NCBI GenBank assembly: GCA_036583965.1
Contig: JAZBQD010000027.1
Coordinates: 24,993,001 to 25,057,000 of the forward strand
DNA: 64,000 nt
Reading direction: 5' to 3'
DNA from: Prunella strophiata
Lineage: Eukaryota > Chordata > Aves > Passeriformes > Prunellidae
Part shown: positions 1-13,265 of the stretch, piece after piece
Layout of the letters: each line of letters begins with the position of its first letter
Position numbering within the stretch: position 1 is the stretch's first letter
Notes under the pieces: model-generated
Told to the model about the DNA's origin: nothing
What the model saw: only the letters and a program-made list of their open reading frames with translations
The model's database searches: none
Position numbers and translations under genes: made by a program

Positions 1-3000
1 TTGTCAAAGTGAACCCAAGACAAGCTGACTTTCCTCAGCTGACTTCCCTCCCAAACACTGCTGGAATTGAGTTTTTCTGGCCATGGATAATTTCTCTTTT
101 TTGGCTCTTTGCATGATGCTTTAATTTCCTCTCTTTCCCTGGAGAGGGGAGCAGTGAAAGGCTGTGAAATACAATACAGCTCTTAGCTGAACCGATGATC
201 CCAACACGGATTGTAATGATTCAAGCACCAGCAATTAATTTTATACAATTAACCCATTTAGTTAATTATTCAGAGCAAAATTAGAACATGACTTTGCTGT
301 CTGATCACTGACACAATTCCCCAGTTACCAGCCAGAGCTTTGTACGTGCTCAGATGTGAAATCTCAGCCTTGGCCACCGGGCAGATTCGAGCTGGCACTG
401 CCGAGCACCTGAGTCAGCAGTGCTTTGGGGGCTGATGTGCTAAATACAGACAAAACCACCCCCTGACAGTGCAGGGGGTTTGCTCTGCATGTGGAGCTGG
501 GTGTTTGCCCCAGCCACACCCAGGGAGGGGTGGGAGCTGCTCTCCCTATGATGCCCAGTGTGATCCATCCTGGATCCCATGCACAGCTCTGCCCTTCTTG
601 GTGTCGTGGCTGGGCTCAGCTCTCAGCTGGTGCTTCCCAGTGACACAGGTGTCCTGACATCCAAAAATCCTGCTGGATGGCTCAGGAGGGAAGGGATAGG
701 TGTAAGCCATGCAAGAAGAGCTTTAATGCTGGTTTTCTGCGTGTGGCTCTGCAGTTCATGCCCTCACTGCTGGGAATCAGCCTTTAACAGGGGAAAACCA
801 CCCTCCTTTTGTGTCAGCCTGCAGGACAGGCTCAGTGTGCTCAGCAGGCCCCACTCTCCTCAGCAGCATTTCCTACCACAATCATGAAACTTGGCAGTGG
901 GTCCCAAAGGAACTGAAAGAAAGAACTCTGTCACTTCTCACTGGAGACTTGCTTTCATCTCCTGGGAAGCCTCCTCTAAAGCAGGCAGTGGCTCAAACAA
1001 AAAACAAGCTCTGGTGTCTTCTTGGTGCTCTGTTAAATCCAGTGCACTGAAGAAACTCAATTTTACAATGAAGTGAAGTGATCCCTCACATCCCCTCAAG
1101 CAGTGGGTGCAGGAGGAGTGCCTGGCTGAGCTGGAGCTCCTCATCAACTTGCACATCTAAGTGTCTGTGAGATTAGAAACTCAGCCCTTCTTCCCCATGC
1201 AAACCTTGAGCCCTCTGGAAAATACATTATTTTCAAATACAGACCAGGAAATAATAAAACCTCCTTCCACCCCAAGTTGCTCCTCTTCTTTTTCATTTTG
1301 AAGGGGATGCTCAGTTGTGAGCTCTCAGAGCCCTGTGCTGGGCTTTAGAGCAGTTCACTGAAATTAACCATTTACAGGTGGATTCAAAATAGGATACTTT
1401 GATTACTGAGATAATGAGGACAATGCTGAACCCTTATCACTGTTGACTGGACCAGGAATTTAGAGGAAATGATTCAACCAGCCTTGCTCTTGAACGAATC
1501 TGCTTCTCCAGGAGCTTTTTGATCAGAGGAAGGCAGTGGTGGGTCCTGTGTGGCCCAGCTTGTATATTTAGGTGATTTTAACAGATGTGATAATTGCAGA
1601 ATTGAGTAAATTTTATGCTTCCTAGAAATCTTAATTTGGAGTCATTTAGATGGCCAATATTGCTGGAAATCAACAACAGCTCATGCATGCTGGTGTAGAA
1701 AAGGGGAATTTGGAATTTGCCTCAGAAATCTTGAGGATGATTAATCCAGCACTGGTAACCAGCACGTGGCACAAATGGAATTAGCCCTGGATTTTGAACA
1801 GGCTATTCAGTGATGCTGGAATGCCAACATCTGTACATCAGCACATCTCCTGCAGCCTTAAGAGGGGCAAGACTTCACAGGTCTGGGGTGAGATCACGGT
1901 TGGAGAGAATGAATTTAGTCTAAATTTAGCCATCTGAGAGTCTTGTCTAAACGGGGCTGGTACCACACATCAAGAACATCTGTCAGTGTGTGGGGTGGCT
2001 CACCTGGGAGCACATCCATCCCTCATCTGCAGCCCAGGGATGCAGCCTGGCTGACCAAACTGCTGAACTTTGGCACTGATAAGGTTTGGGGAGCTGAGTC
2101 ACACCCACAGTGTTTGCTGAGTACATTTTTTCCACGTGTTTGGTATCTCCAGGTGCCACTTCTGCTGCCAGGGAGTCGATCTGAGGTCTCTGCAAAGCCT
2201 CTCTCAGGCAGTGGTTACAGAGCTGCACTTTTATTCTTTTAAGGCAGCCTGGAATACCTAAACTTGGCTCACTGGAACAAAAACATCTGTTTTGACCAGG
2301 GCTTGAACTTCTCCTCTTTCTCCCTGCAGAAATCCCTCTCCCTGTCTGTGGGGCTCCTCCAGGAGAGGAGCCCAGTGCTTTTAATTCCAGACTGGTGGAA
2401 GCCCTGTGCTTTTTGCCTCTCTGGCAAAGGGACATGCAGGGGAGCAGCTGGCTTGGGATGGTTCTGTTTGAAACTGCAGGAAGAAAGGGGAAAGGGACAG
2501 TAGGAAAAGTACATGTTGAATATCCAGGGAGATGCTGGGAATGCGTTGCCCACGTGTCTGGGAAACAGGGACACAGACTTTTCTCATTTCACACGTGGGC
2601 TGGAGCTCCAGAGTCAGGCTCAACATCTGACCCCTGAGCCCTTCCTCTTCTGTGGGCTCAGAGTGGCTCTGTGGTGGGTTAAATGAACTCTCTCTTCTCC
2701 CTACCACTTAGGCTGATTTTTAATTAACCTTCTCAGCAGGAAGCACTGCTCGAGGCACACAGCTAACCCAAGGTGCTTTGTGTTTAATGATTTCAGGTGC
2801 AGACACATAAATTCATTATTAATTATTAATGATTAATTAATAGCTAATTAATGGTTTCCTGCTGCTGTGGCCCTTCCTCATGCCAGCTGTGGCCAGTGGA
2901 GAGTGTCCCTCCACCACTCTGGGGTGATGTTCCTGTGGGATGCTGTAGGGAAGCCCCACATTCAGCTCAGTCCCATTCTATGGCTCTGCATTCCCAGCAC

Positions 3001-5576
3001 TGTGGATCACACCTCTGGTAGCTCCTGGATGTGTGCTGTAGGTGGAGTCTGCAATTACAGGCTAGAAATAAAAATGGAATGAGTTTTTATGGGGAAAAAT
3101 ACAAAGTTTCAGGTACTTTTGGTGGGGCTGTGGGAGTGAGGGAAGGTCCTTTTTCAATCTGACAGGGATGCAGGGACTGTCCCATGTGACTGCAAACCAT
3201 GTGTTCCCCTGGTAGCTGGGAAGCAAAGCCATTGAATTACCACCAAATCAGTAAATCTGAACTTTGTAAGGTTGGTACAGCTTGGGTTTTTATAGTGATT
3301 GTATTTTTTATAGGGTTTGGACAGGTTTTCCTGTGTTCTCAGACCCCAAAGCTTCTGCACCTGTACAAGAAAAACAGCTTGTTTCTATAGCCCAGCTCTA
3401 GATCACATTGAGGCAGCATCAACAGTTTGAAACTTTTTGGTTTTTTTCCTTTCCTTTGTGTGCTTTTTAAGTCAGGTTGAGTGGGTTGGATTCCTCTGTC
3501 TGGGTAGCTACAGAAAATAAAAGTAAAATCTATTTCTGGATCTACCCAAATCAGCTCCTCTTGCACCAGCTTGTTTTGGTCCATAATTACATTTAAGTAC
3601 TCACTTTAAAATTAACCCAAAACCACAAATAAAGCAGACTACCTTCAGCTGGGGGGAGGGGGGGAAGAATCCCCCAAGTAAAACAGAAACTTAAAGTACA
3701 GTAGTTTGAAACACTAAAGGGCATTTCCAGCTCCCAAATTTCCTCCACTGTGTACGTTGTTAAGGTACTTAATTTGATGAGCATTGCAAAATAGTTTCCT
3801 CCTTCTGTGTGCTGCATATTTCACTGAACTTTCATTTTTCTTTTGTCTGAATTCTTCTGTGTAAAGTTGGGGATTTTAGGGAAATATAAAATGGCAAATG
3901 GTGCTTGACCTCAGATTTTTCTAGGAGAGGAAGCTGATTTATTTGTCTGAAGTTATTATTAGGCTTGCTGGAAATATTTAAGGAGAAATTGTGGATTTTT
4001 AAAAAAATCCTCTTCCAATTATATGAAATAATTGGGAATTTCTCACGTTCCTTGTAACTGTTTCAGCATCTTTCTTGCTCCTCTATCCCCCATGATTTTA
4101 CCCTTTGGTTTAATTGGAAAAATCACTCTCAGGAAACAGAATATGACAGCACAATGGTAGAAAAAGGTGGTTTCATTAAGAAAAAAACCTAAACTTCTAA
4201 TTTGCAACAAGACAATCCTAAAACTGTTACATGTGATGGAAAATTTCTAGAAGGAGATGACCTGTAATTTTACTCCCTGCTGTTTTTTTATTGTCACTTT
4301 GAAGCTGAATGAGACTTTAAATAATTTGCACATAATTTTATAATTACTTGTTTCCAGAATTCTCTAAAATCCCAGGAAGAAGAAAGTAGAGATACAGCAC
4401 TCACCAGGCTGCCAAATTGGGTTTTCATGTTGGCTTTTGGCATGATTTAGCTGTACTGGATTGAAGTTATTATGCTCATGGGTGTAAAATGTAAAATCAT
4501 CTATCAGTACAAATATTTTTTGACCTGGGTTACATCAATTCTTGGTCAGATTTGCATCCATCCAGCTTGTTAAATAAATACAGGTGAGAAGCTTAACCCT
4601 GCCCTGAGTTACAGAAGGAAAGGTGACAGGTAAATAAAGGAGGTTATAGTTCACATTGGTCTGCTGCTTTCCCATGACAGATTTGAGATCATATTAAGGA
4701 GCCTTTTAGCACCTGCTGGCACCTAGGGTTATTCCATATATGTGTTTTTTATTCAAATACATGATGAACAACGAAGCAAATCTCTCACTTTTCTGAGGGC
4801 AGGCAGATCTTAATGCTCCATAAATTTCAGTGCCTGTGAGTCAGGCATAGTCAGATACAGCAGGAATGTTACACACAACTTGCTAATCAATTGTTTCATT
4901 AAGAAAAAGTTAATCTTTTGTCTGTTTGTTTCTTTGGAGTTTTCTTTAGATTTCCTGGGGCTTTTGCATGTTTTCCTTAGTGTCAGAGTTTGGGTTTTGT
5001 TTTAAAAAGTTTGTATCTTCTGAGAGGATTTGAAAAGAAACCACATCCTGTTTTCTCTTCTTTCTTATCCATCAGAAATACAAGTTGGGCTGTTCCCAGC
5101 TGCTTTTTGGATTCTGCAGAGCTGTTCAACACAGATTTCCTATTGCAGGGCATGCAGCTCCCTCCTCTCCGATTTTGGTTTTCATTCAGCACAAGGCAGC
5201 TGTGGAAACAAACCCTTTTATCTAGATCTTCAGAAGTGGCGTGTTCACTTTCAGATTTGGAAGAAAAGCTAGAAAAATTTTGAAGACTGCAGTTGAACAA
5301 AGAAGGAAGGCATCCAGGATGATCCCAACCAAAGAAATCCATAATGGAGAAGGGAGACATGATGTTGAGCTCTCCACACCCAAAAGAATTCAGGAAATAT
5401 GTCAGTTCTGAGGGACTCATGGCTCAAGCAGCCAGGGTTTTGGTATAAACCTGCCTGGTTACCTGCCCTTGGGAGAGGGAGCCACTGGGAATCCCAGTGA
5501 GCAGAGCAGGTTTTGGGAAAGCCGTCTTAGTGATGACTGGAGCCATCCTGCCTTCCAGTCTGACCAGCTGGGTGTC
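1..5576. other. Intergenic DNA, no gene seen
   Basis: AT-rich unique-looking sequence. Short open frames (at most about 150 codons) have no family likeness. An A/T-rich stretch of TTAAT motifs lies at 2810-2850. No CR1 recognised. Confidence 0.6.
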
Positions 5577-5790
5577 CAGTTCTCAGAAGAGAGCCAGAAC
5601 TGGACAGGTTAGAGCACCCAGTTCTCAGAAGAGAGCCAGAACTGGACAGGTTAGAGCACCCAGTTCTCAGAAGAGAGCCAGAACTGGACAGGTTAGAGCA
5701 CCCAGTTCTCAGAAGAGAGCCAGAACTGGACAGGTTAGAGCACCCAGTTCTCAGAAGAGAGCCAGAACTGGGTCAGTCAGGGTGTCCAGC
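5577..5790. repeat. 42-bp minisatellite, five copies, each with an inverted repeat
   Basis: Five consecutive 42-bp units starting cagttctcagaagagagcca; the first four are virtually identical and the fifth diverges at its end. Each unit can pair CCAGTTCT with AGAACTGG across a 12-nt loop. A degenerate partial copy follows to about 5823. Because 42 is a multiple of three, an open frame of 234 codons (5497-6201) runs through as a 14-residue repeat, but nothing supports it as a gene. Confidence 0.9.
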
Positions 5791-5823
5791 TGCCAGGGTG
5801 TCCAGTTCTCTCCAGAAGAGAGC

Positions 5824-7198
5824 TCATGGTGGTGCTTGAAAATAATTTTGTGGTCTTGTTCCCATCTATGGCTTTCCAAGAGCAGGGATCAGATAGCCCC
5901 TGGAATTTTGGTGCAGGGAGCTTTGTATGGATTTGGAAGGTGTGTGACCAGTCAGTGTCCATGTAGGTGGGACAGGTGTTTCATGTCCCATGAACCTTTT
6001 CCATGCTTTCTCTCAGCACACACAGCTCGTGGAGTATGTGAATCAAATCACATAATTAGACAGGTCTGCAGGGTTCTGTTGCTCTGGCCACGGAGAAATT
6101 GGGTAATTCTCCTGATATTTATGGTCTCTCTTCCAGCACAATGGGAGATGCTGGTATCTGCAGCTGGAGGATGGGAGTTGCAGGGTAAATCTCAAGGGTG
6201 AGTGGGGTCCCTGCCCCTGATCATTCTACCCCCAAACCAACACTGTGAAAGGGAGTTCAGGATTTCAGCTGCTCAGTCTCATTGAGAAAAATTATTGACC
6301 ATGAATTCCACTCAGAGCAGTCTGCAAATACTTTTACTATAAATGTTGGGGTTTTTCCATATGTGTCCATGCTTTCATGTTTGACTTTTACAATGAAGGA
6401 CTGAATTGAAAAGATTATTTTTAAATACTTGCTAATAGTCAACTAGACCCATGTACATAAAAATCTTAGCTCTACAAATAATTGCAATGAAAGATAAATT
6501 TATTGATAGCTGCTGGTTATAGAAGCACCAAAAAAAAAAGTTTTTTCTCTTCTCTGAGAGGGTAAAAATGAGTAGAAATAGGTTTGACCTGTAAGAGCAC
6601 CTGCTTGAGGAGCTGAGGCTATTTCAGATGTATAGTGATAAAAGCAGACAACCCAGATTGCTGGTGGGTTTGGAAAGTAAAAGTCATGAAAAGGTGACTT
6701 TCCTCTTCCCATGCTTGCAGTCCTGAAAGGAAGGTGAATGTCTGGTCCAGGAGGTGCAAAACCCTGTGCTGCACTTGTCGTGGAGGACTGGCAGTGCAAT
6801 GGTCCCATTCCAGAGCTGGAAGTACAAATTTCTTTCCATATTGCACTTCATAAAGATGTAAATGCTCTTTTGCTTTGACTGGTTCATATTCTCTAACCTT
6901 GCCTTCAAGCTCCCTATTTCAAACTGTTTCAAACTGAAGAAGGAACCCAAAGATTGTTCATTTGTTTACTAAGTTCCTTCCCCAGCCACTGTAGTGTAAG
7001 AAATGGGGGGCTGTTGATGGTTGAAATCCATATTTGGCTGTTAATTTTTGAGCCAAACTTTTCATTAATGTGTTTAATGAGTTGTCACTCATTGATGTGT
7101 GTGTATTTGAGTGTGCTCCATGCTCAGATTGGAGGTTAAAATCCTGCTTGTCAGAGATCACAACCAAAAAGCTCTAAAAATCCACAATGATTCAACAT
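5824..7198. other. Intergenic DNA, no gene seen
   Basis: Unique-looking sequence between the minisatellite and the first CR1. A short A10/T6 junction lies at 6530-6546. Confidence 0.6.
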
Positions 7199-7565
7199 AT
7201 CATAGAATCCAGACTGGTTTGAGTTGGAAAGGATCTAAAAACGCATCCAGTGCCACCCCCTGCCATGGGCAGGGACACCTTCCACTGTCCCAAATTTGCT
7301 CCAAGCCCCATCCAGCCTGGCCTTGGACACTTGCAGGGACCCAGGGGCAGCCACAGCTGCTCTGGGCACCCTGTGCCAGGGCCTCTTCACCCTCCCAGGG
7401 AATAATTCCCTCCCAATATCCCATCTAACCCTGCCCTCTGGCAGTGGGAAGCCATTCCCCCTTGTCCTGTCACTAAGGTCTCCCTGGAGTCTTCTCTTCT
7501 TCACACTGGACACCCCCAGTCCTCCAGCCTGGCTCCAGAGCAGAGAGGCTCCAGTCCTCAGATCA
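7199..7565 (-). mobile_element. CR1 LINE, 3'-end copy
   Basis: On the plus strand it starts with the reversed CR1 3' tail (atcatagaatcc), then the gttggaaaggatct segment, the ccccctgccatgggcaggga motif and ccagcctggccttggacact. It is 5'-truncated. Confidence 0.85.
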
Positions 7566-8594
7566 CATCTTGATTTTGAAAAATTCTCCATCTAGTTTTT
7601 AATCTGAAGTTACCAGGAGGGCAGCAGCCCAAACACCACACCACAGCATAACTTCTGTTTCAGAGTTCAGCCTCTTTTTAAAGACCTTTCTTATAAAGGG
7701 ACTTTCTTCTTATTGGAAAAGATTTGCATGAACTACAGCAGTTCCCAACAATTATCCTCCGCTTGCAGACAGTGGTTTTCCCCTTCTCCTTGACAACACA
7801 TCAGCCAAAGTGTATCCATGTCCCCACCATGGTATTTACAGCAAACTTCCAGGAGTTTGGGGTTCCACTCGAGGACTGTGACATCACTATCTTACATGAG
7901 GTTTTGTGGTGACAGTCATGTGCAAGAATTTTTCTCCTGTGAAAAGTGCTTGCAAATTAGGAGAAAAGGGTGGAACTTCATGTTCCCAGCAAGAGCTGTT
8001 CCTGTGCTGCCCATACAAGGGGATGAGCAGTCTGGAGATTCCCGTTCCCAGTGGGAGAGGAAGGGGATCAGCACATCTCCTCTTGGTAACTTCCACTGAG
8101 CCAGTGCCAAAGGCTTCATGTTGATTGATGCACAAGAAGCACCACTTCAGCTGCCTCAGCCTTTGGGGGACGATTCTCCAAAGCATTGAAACTTTCCAGG
8201 GTGCATCCAGGCCCTCAGCACAGCAGCTCCTGCTGTGGCCAGCTGGGCCATGCCAGAGGTGTCATGCATGGGACATGCTTTACCTTGGTGATCTCTCAAA
8301 CACAAGGTAAAGGAGATTTTTTTGGGAAGTCTCACCCACCAAATCACCTTTGTAACATGACTTGATGTTCACTTTTCCAGGAAATATGTGATAGTTTCAA
8401 CTTTAAGGGTCCTGTAGGAGGTTGATCTGAGGATTTGTGTCAAAAACAGCTCTCCAGGTGAGTCGCCCAATGTCCTATGTTAGTCTGTGGCTTTTTCTTC
8501 CAGGTTCCATCTAGGATGCCCTCCTGGAGGCCTCTCTGTTTGTTAGATGTAGATGCTGTGACATGGACCATATATAAGTCAGATTCACAGTTGT

Positions 8595-8945
8595 GGAATT
8601 ACAGAATATCCTGAGAGGGAAGGGACCCACCAGGATCATGGATCCAGCTCCTGGCCCTGCCCAGACACCCCAACAACCCCACCCTGGGCATCAATGGGAC
8701 CATTATTCAAATGCTTCTGGAGCTCTGGCAGCCTTGGGGCTGTGCCCATTCCCTGGGGAGCCTGGGCAGTGCCCAGCACCCTCTGGGGAAGAACCTTTTC
8801 CTGAGATCCAACCCTAAACCTCCCTGGCACAGCTGCAGCCATTCCCTGGGTCCTGTCCCTGTCCCAGGGAGACTGGAGCTGTCCCTTGGGAGAAGCTGCA
8901 CCCCCAGTGAGCTCAACCCTGTCTCCTCTCTCCAGGCTGGTTGGT
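8595..8945 (-). mobile_element. CR1 LINE, 3'-end copy, second subfamily
   Basis: Reversed 3' end (ggaattacagaatatcctga, agggaagggacc), followed by cagacaccccaacaacccca and gctctggcagccttggggct. The copy at 55.8 kb shares this arrangement, which differs from the copy at 7.2 kb. Confidence 0.8.
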
Positions 8946-11504
8946 GTTGGTGTCAGTGCTGTTCCCTCTGTCTCACCATGGTGCTCCCTGCCCAGCTATG
9001 CCTGACAGCCCCCATACTCCTGACCCCTCTCCCCACACAGCAGGTTAAAGTGAATGAAAACAGCTGTTTTCTCTCCTCACTGGGAGTCAGGAAGGCTTGG
9101 AACACCCAGGCAGCCCAGGAAATGCCCCTGTGGGTGTGCAGGCACAGAGCAGTGCTTGGCAGAGTAGTGATCATGCACTGGCAGTGCGTGCAAGGTTCAG
9201 GCATCTTGCATCAGCCCCTTGGCTGGCTAAAAAAACCCTCTCCAGGAAACTCAGGGGTTCCCCTTTTTTCCAAGTCACTGCTCTCATGCAGGCAGTCTGT
9301 CCAGGAACTGTTTATATTTCCCCGAATAATAAAAATACTACCTTTAACTCCTGTTTGAAGGGAGCAGGGATGATGAATGGAGCTTCCGCTCTTCTTCTAA
9401 AATCCCACTAAAATTTGCATCAGCTGGTTGATTTTGGGAAGCTTTCCCTTGCTTGTCCCACGGTCCCAGACACAGGAAATGGGCAGATATTTGCTGTTGC
9501 TTCCCATAACCTGCTGGATGAAGAGAATATGTTAACTCTGTGCAATGGCAAATGGTATACAACACAGTGGGAGGGCTGGGGAACTTCAAACCCTCTTGGT
9601 CATCTAGTGATTTCCTTTCAGAGGGCTGACTGGCTCCTTTATATCCAGATTCACAGTGGGGGATATTTAAAAACTTGCATTAAGAAACAGAGAAGACTGT
9701 CATAATAAAACCAGCCTATTCTGATTCTTTCTATATAAAGTATTAGAAAAATTTAAGTGACACAGCCTTGGTCAAACATTAATGTATTTGTCAAGCACCA
9801 GCAAACAGGTACAAAAACTGCTCAAAAGATCCAAATCACTTGCATTTCCCTACACTGACTGGTCTGGCTCAGGACAGAGCCAGAGGAAAGGGTTGATTGC
9901 ACTTTTACTGGTGTGTAGAACTCGCTGTGCAAGTTCAAGCACTTGATATGAATAACTTGATTGAAATGCAGATATTAGGGAAGGAGAGCCTTTAATGCCT
10001 CTAGAGACAGCCTTATCCACTGACCTTACAAAGTCATATGACGGGAGAGATTTGGAGTTTATGAAATCCTTCCATCTTATCAAAGTCTCAGAAAAGCCAA
10101 CTAAGTGCAATTGCTGGGTTCAGAACAGCGAGTTCATCAACAAGGAAACACTTCCAGCACTTTATAGGAAGGATCTGAGTGGAAAGGCAGAGTGTGGGGT
10201 GTGATACAAACCAGTTCAGTGAATAGCTTGGTCTCCTGAGTAACTTGAGCTTGATAACAACCCCATGTGGGCTTGATATGAGAGCTCGTGAGCCATGGTG
10301 GAGCTGGAGTCAAGTTTCATCAAGTTCTTCTGGTCTGTCTGTTCTGAGCCTACAACCTCACTCAAGGGAGCTTTTCCTAGCAAAGAAAAAGGATGCCAGA
10401 GTTTCTGGGTCCCAAATACTTGTGGGTGTTGTGTGGACAGCCCCTCACAAAATGTCTGCAGTGGGTGAGGGAGCTCAGTGAGTGCAAACACTTTCCCAGC
10501 ACCTGCTGGAGCCAACCTGATGTCTCAGACACCCATGTCACTCTTTGGGACAGATTTCTCCAGGCTTTTGCTTCTGTTGGTCAAAAATGCCTCTGCTGTT
10601 GGCTGCTGAGGTGGATCATATGAACTTTCCACAGGCATTGCTGCAGGAATCCAGTGACTGCAATTCCTTCCCTCTCATGCTGCTGTCAGGGATCTACATA
10701 CAGGTGACAGAGTTTAGCATGGTGTGCAAAAAATGAGGATTCCTCAAGCATTGAACCAAAATATTTACTTTTCTCTACATGGATTTAGCTATTGCAAAGG
10801 CAATGTCTATCAGCAAATCGTGAGGACTAAAGGAGCAGAGCAACATGGAAGTTATCAGTTGGACATGTTGAGACCAGGTAATGTCCCTGCCATGGGACCT
10901 TTGGAAATTGTCAACACGGGGCTGCTCCTTCTGCTCTTAGAGACTGGAGGAATTTTTTGGATTGCAGTTTCAGCAATTTTTTTTCTCCATGGGCTTTAAG
11001 GGTTTCCCAGATCCTGTTCATGCACAAAGCTAGTTACAGCAATGGAAATGTGGGTCACTGTTTGGATCAGAGCTGAAAGAGCAGGATCTGACCTTTATAC
11101 AGCTATTTTTTCCCTCAATTGCACAGAAAGTGGATGCACAATTAACAGACCACTAATAACTGTGTGACCAGCACTGGGTATTGCAGCATAGGTTAACACA
11201 TCCAACCAGTGACCACGTTTGGTCATGGGAAAGGGCTGTAAATCCACGAAAACCGGTGTTTCATTCGTGGAAGCTGAAAGGATGGACGGTGTGTAATTCC
11301 TCGTAAGTCACCGGTTGTGTAAGTGTGAGGAAGCTGCTGGTGTGGTCAGCCCGAGGATCCTGCTCCTGGATCATATATTCTGCAGGGAAATGGCTTTGCA
11401 CAAGTGCAGGAAGTCAGTTGTGTCAAAGATTGGTGACACACAGTGAGGGCTGAGTGATGGATGCACACAGGGCACCCTGTCTGTGCCATGGGGTCACAGC
11501 ATCA
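8946..11504. other. Intergenic DNA, no gene seen
   Basis: No recognisable coding exon or repeat apart from the inverted repeat at 11244-11270. Confidence 0.6.
11244..11270. other. Short perfect inverted repeat
   Basis: ccacgaa and ttcgtgg (7 bp, perfect) flank 13 bp that contain the palindrome accggt. CpG-containing in a CpG-poor setting. Function unknown. Confidence 0.4.
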
Positions 11505-11645
11505 CTCGGCCTGGAGGTGACCTCAGGAGGTCCCTGTCCAACCCCCCGTCAAAGCAGGTCAGCTCTGGGTCAGACCAGGTCATCACCCAGGGCTGGCAGC
11601 AGCTGGGTCTGGAGAGCCTCCATGCATGGAACTGTCCCTGGGAGC
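11505..11645 (-). mobile_element. CR1 LINE fragment, third subfamily
   Basis: Contains ggaggtgacctcaggaggtc, ccctgtccaaccccccgtca and aaagcaggtcagctctgggt. This is the reversed 3' region of a CR1 type with the two-halves 'ggaggtc..tccaacccccc' signature. Diverged, hence old. Confidence 0.65.
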
Positions 11646-12611
11646 ACATTGTACCTTCCTCCTGCCTGGAATGAGCAGTGAGGGTCAGCCCTCCTGTCCA
11701 AACTGGCCACTGTAATGCCCGATCCTAATCAATTCCTGCTCAGCCTGGGGAGCCTCAAACCCATCTGAGGTCTGGGCCTCAAATGCACTGCTTTTACTCC
11801 ACTTGTCTCTTAGGCAAAGTGAATAGATTTCAACAAAACTAAAACTGCACTAAAATGTTCTGTGTTTGACCAGCAATAGCAAGAAACCTCACCAAAGACA
11901 ATTCCAGCCAGGCCCTGGTGAGCTCACAGATGGTTGGGAGTTGAGGTGAGAAGAGTGCCAGGATCTGCTTGATGGACATAGCTTCCCTCTCTGTGCCAGG
12001 CAATAGGAATTATAGGAACTTTTCCTTCTTGAGACTACACTATTTTTTCCCTCTGTGTTTCTTTTCAAAACTCTGCACAGTTTGTTTTAAGGAGGCTGCA
12101 CATTCAGAAGCTGCATTGCATAATTCCTATTGTCCTTGCTAAAGCCTTAAAGGAAAATCACTTGATTCAAATATTTTTCCCCTTGCCCCAGGCAGGATGT
12201 AAAAGAAAACAGATTCCTTAAATGATGGATGGCCAAAATATTTTTATTTACTTTTTTTTTATGGTCGGTTTAATTGTCGTCAGTGACTGGTCAAGGGATT
12301 AAATGAAATCCACCTGTTTTCAATGCTGCTTGTGGAATTATTATGTATGAAGAACATTTTTATGCATGTTGTAAACAAAATGGGGTTGATTTACACCAGC
12401 TACTGTAACAGGAAGCATTACAGAGTGAAATGAATTGCAACATAACACGCAATTGCTGAAGGCAACGAAATTAAAGTAAAATTCATTCTTCTCATTGCAA
12501 CTTTTTACAGTGCTGTCATTGCTTAAGAAAATTGTGAAATAGTGGGAGAAGTTTCAGGTCTGTTTGAATCTTTGAATGTGTTCAAATTGACTGGGGGGAA
12601 ATTTAGGTTCA

Positions 12612-12832
12612 ATACGTGGAAGGAATTGTTCCCTGTGAGGGTGGGCAGGCCCTAGCACAGGGTGCCCAGAGAAGCTGTGGCTGCCCCTGGATCCCTGGCA
12701 GTGTCCAAGGCCAGTTTGGATGGGGCTTGGAGCAACCTGGGCTAGTGGAAGGTGTCCCTGCCCATGGCAGGGTGGAACTGCAGGAGTTTTTTAGGGTCCC
12801 TTCCAACCCAAACCATTCTGGGACTCCATGAC
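12612..12832 (+). mobile_element. CR1 LINE, 3'-end copy
   Basis: Sense-strand CR1 3' region: ggtgcccagagaagctgtgg, cttggagcaacctgggctag, ggtgtccctgcccatggcag, cccttccaacccaaaccatt, then the terminal ttctgggactc tail. Confidence 0.85.
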
Positions 12833-12889
12833 ATGATTTACTTTCCCCACCCTCCTGTATCTTTTTGCAGGGAACAGATCCTGGGAACA

Positions 12890-13265
12890 ACATTTACCTT
12901 GTCCATCCTCTGGGCCCTTCCCTGATCTCCACAACCTTTCAGAGGTGATGGACAGGTCTTGCAAGGACTCCAGCCAGCACTCTGGTCACCACTGGATGCC
13001 ACCCATCAGATCCCATGGAATTTAAGGGAGAAGGTTTCTTGAGAGACCCCAAGTTAATTCCCTTCCAGCACTGGTGGATCCCCTCCTCCTTGAGCCCCAT
13101 CTCTAAGCTCTGGAGCCTGGAGACCTTCCTGGTGAACGGTGATGCAAAGTAGACAGAGTCCCTCATTCCCACCTGCATCAACAGTCACTAAATCCTCTAG
13201 CCCACTCAGGCACATTTTTCTTGTCCAGCTATACTGCCCATGTAGGTTTAGAAACTCATCTTGCT
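12890..13265 (-). pseudogene. Degraded CR1 ORF2 (reverse-transcriptase region)
   Basis: Translated on the minus strand in more than one frame, it gives GLEDLVTVDAGG, YFASPFTRKVSRLQSLEM and MGSDGWHPVVTRVLAGVLAR. These parallel the CR1 RT stretch around 'D-L-V-T', 'F-F-A-S-V-F-T' and 'G-P-D-G-I-H-P-R-V'. Frameshifts and lost residues show it is dead. It lies next to a CR1 3' end of opposite orientation, so it is a separate insertion. Confidence 0.6.

Noticed and set aside
5497..6201. 234-codon frame as a repeat-protein gene
   Set aside because: Length comes from a 42-bp repeat that cannot create stops; flanking residues look random and there is no promoter or splice context.
8711..9358. 215-codon plus-strand frame
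   Set aside because: Its first third lies in a reversed CR1 copy; the rest has no recognisable domain.
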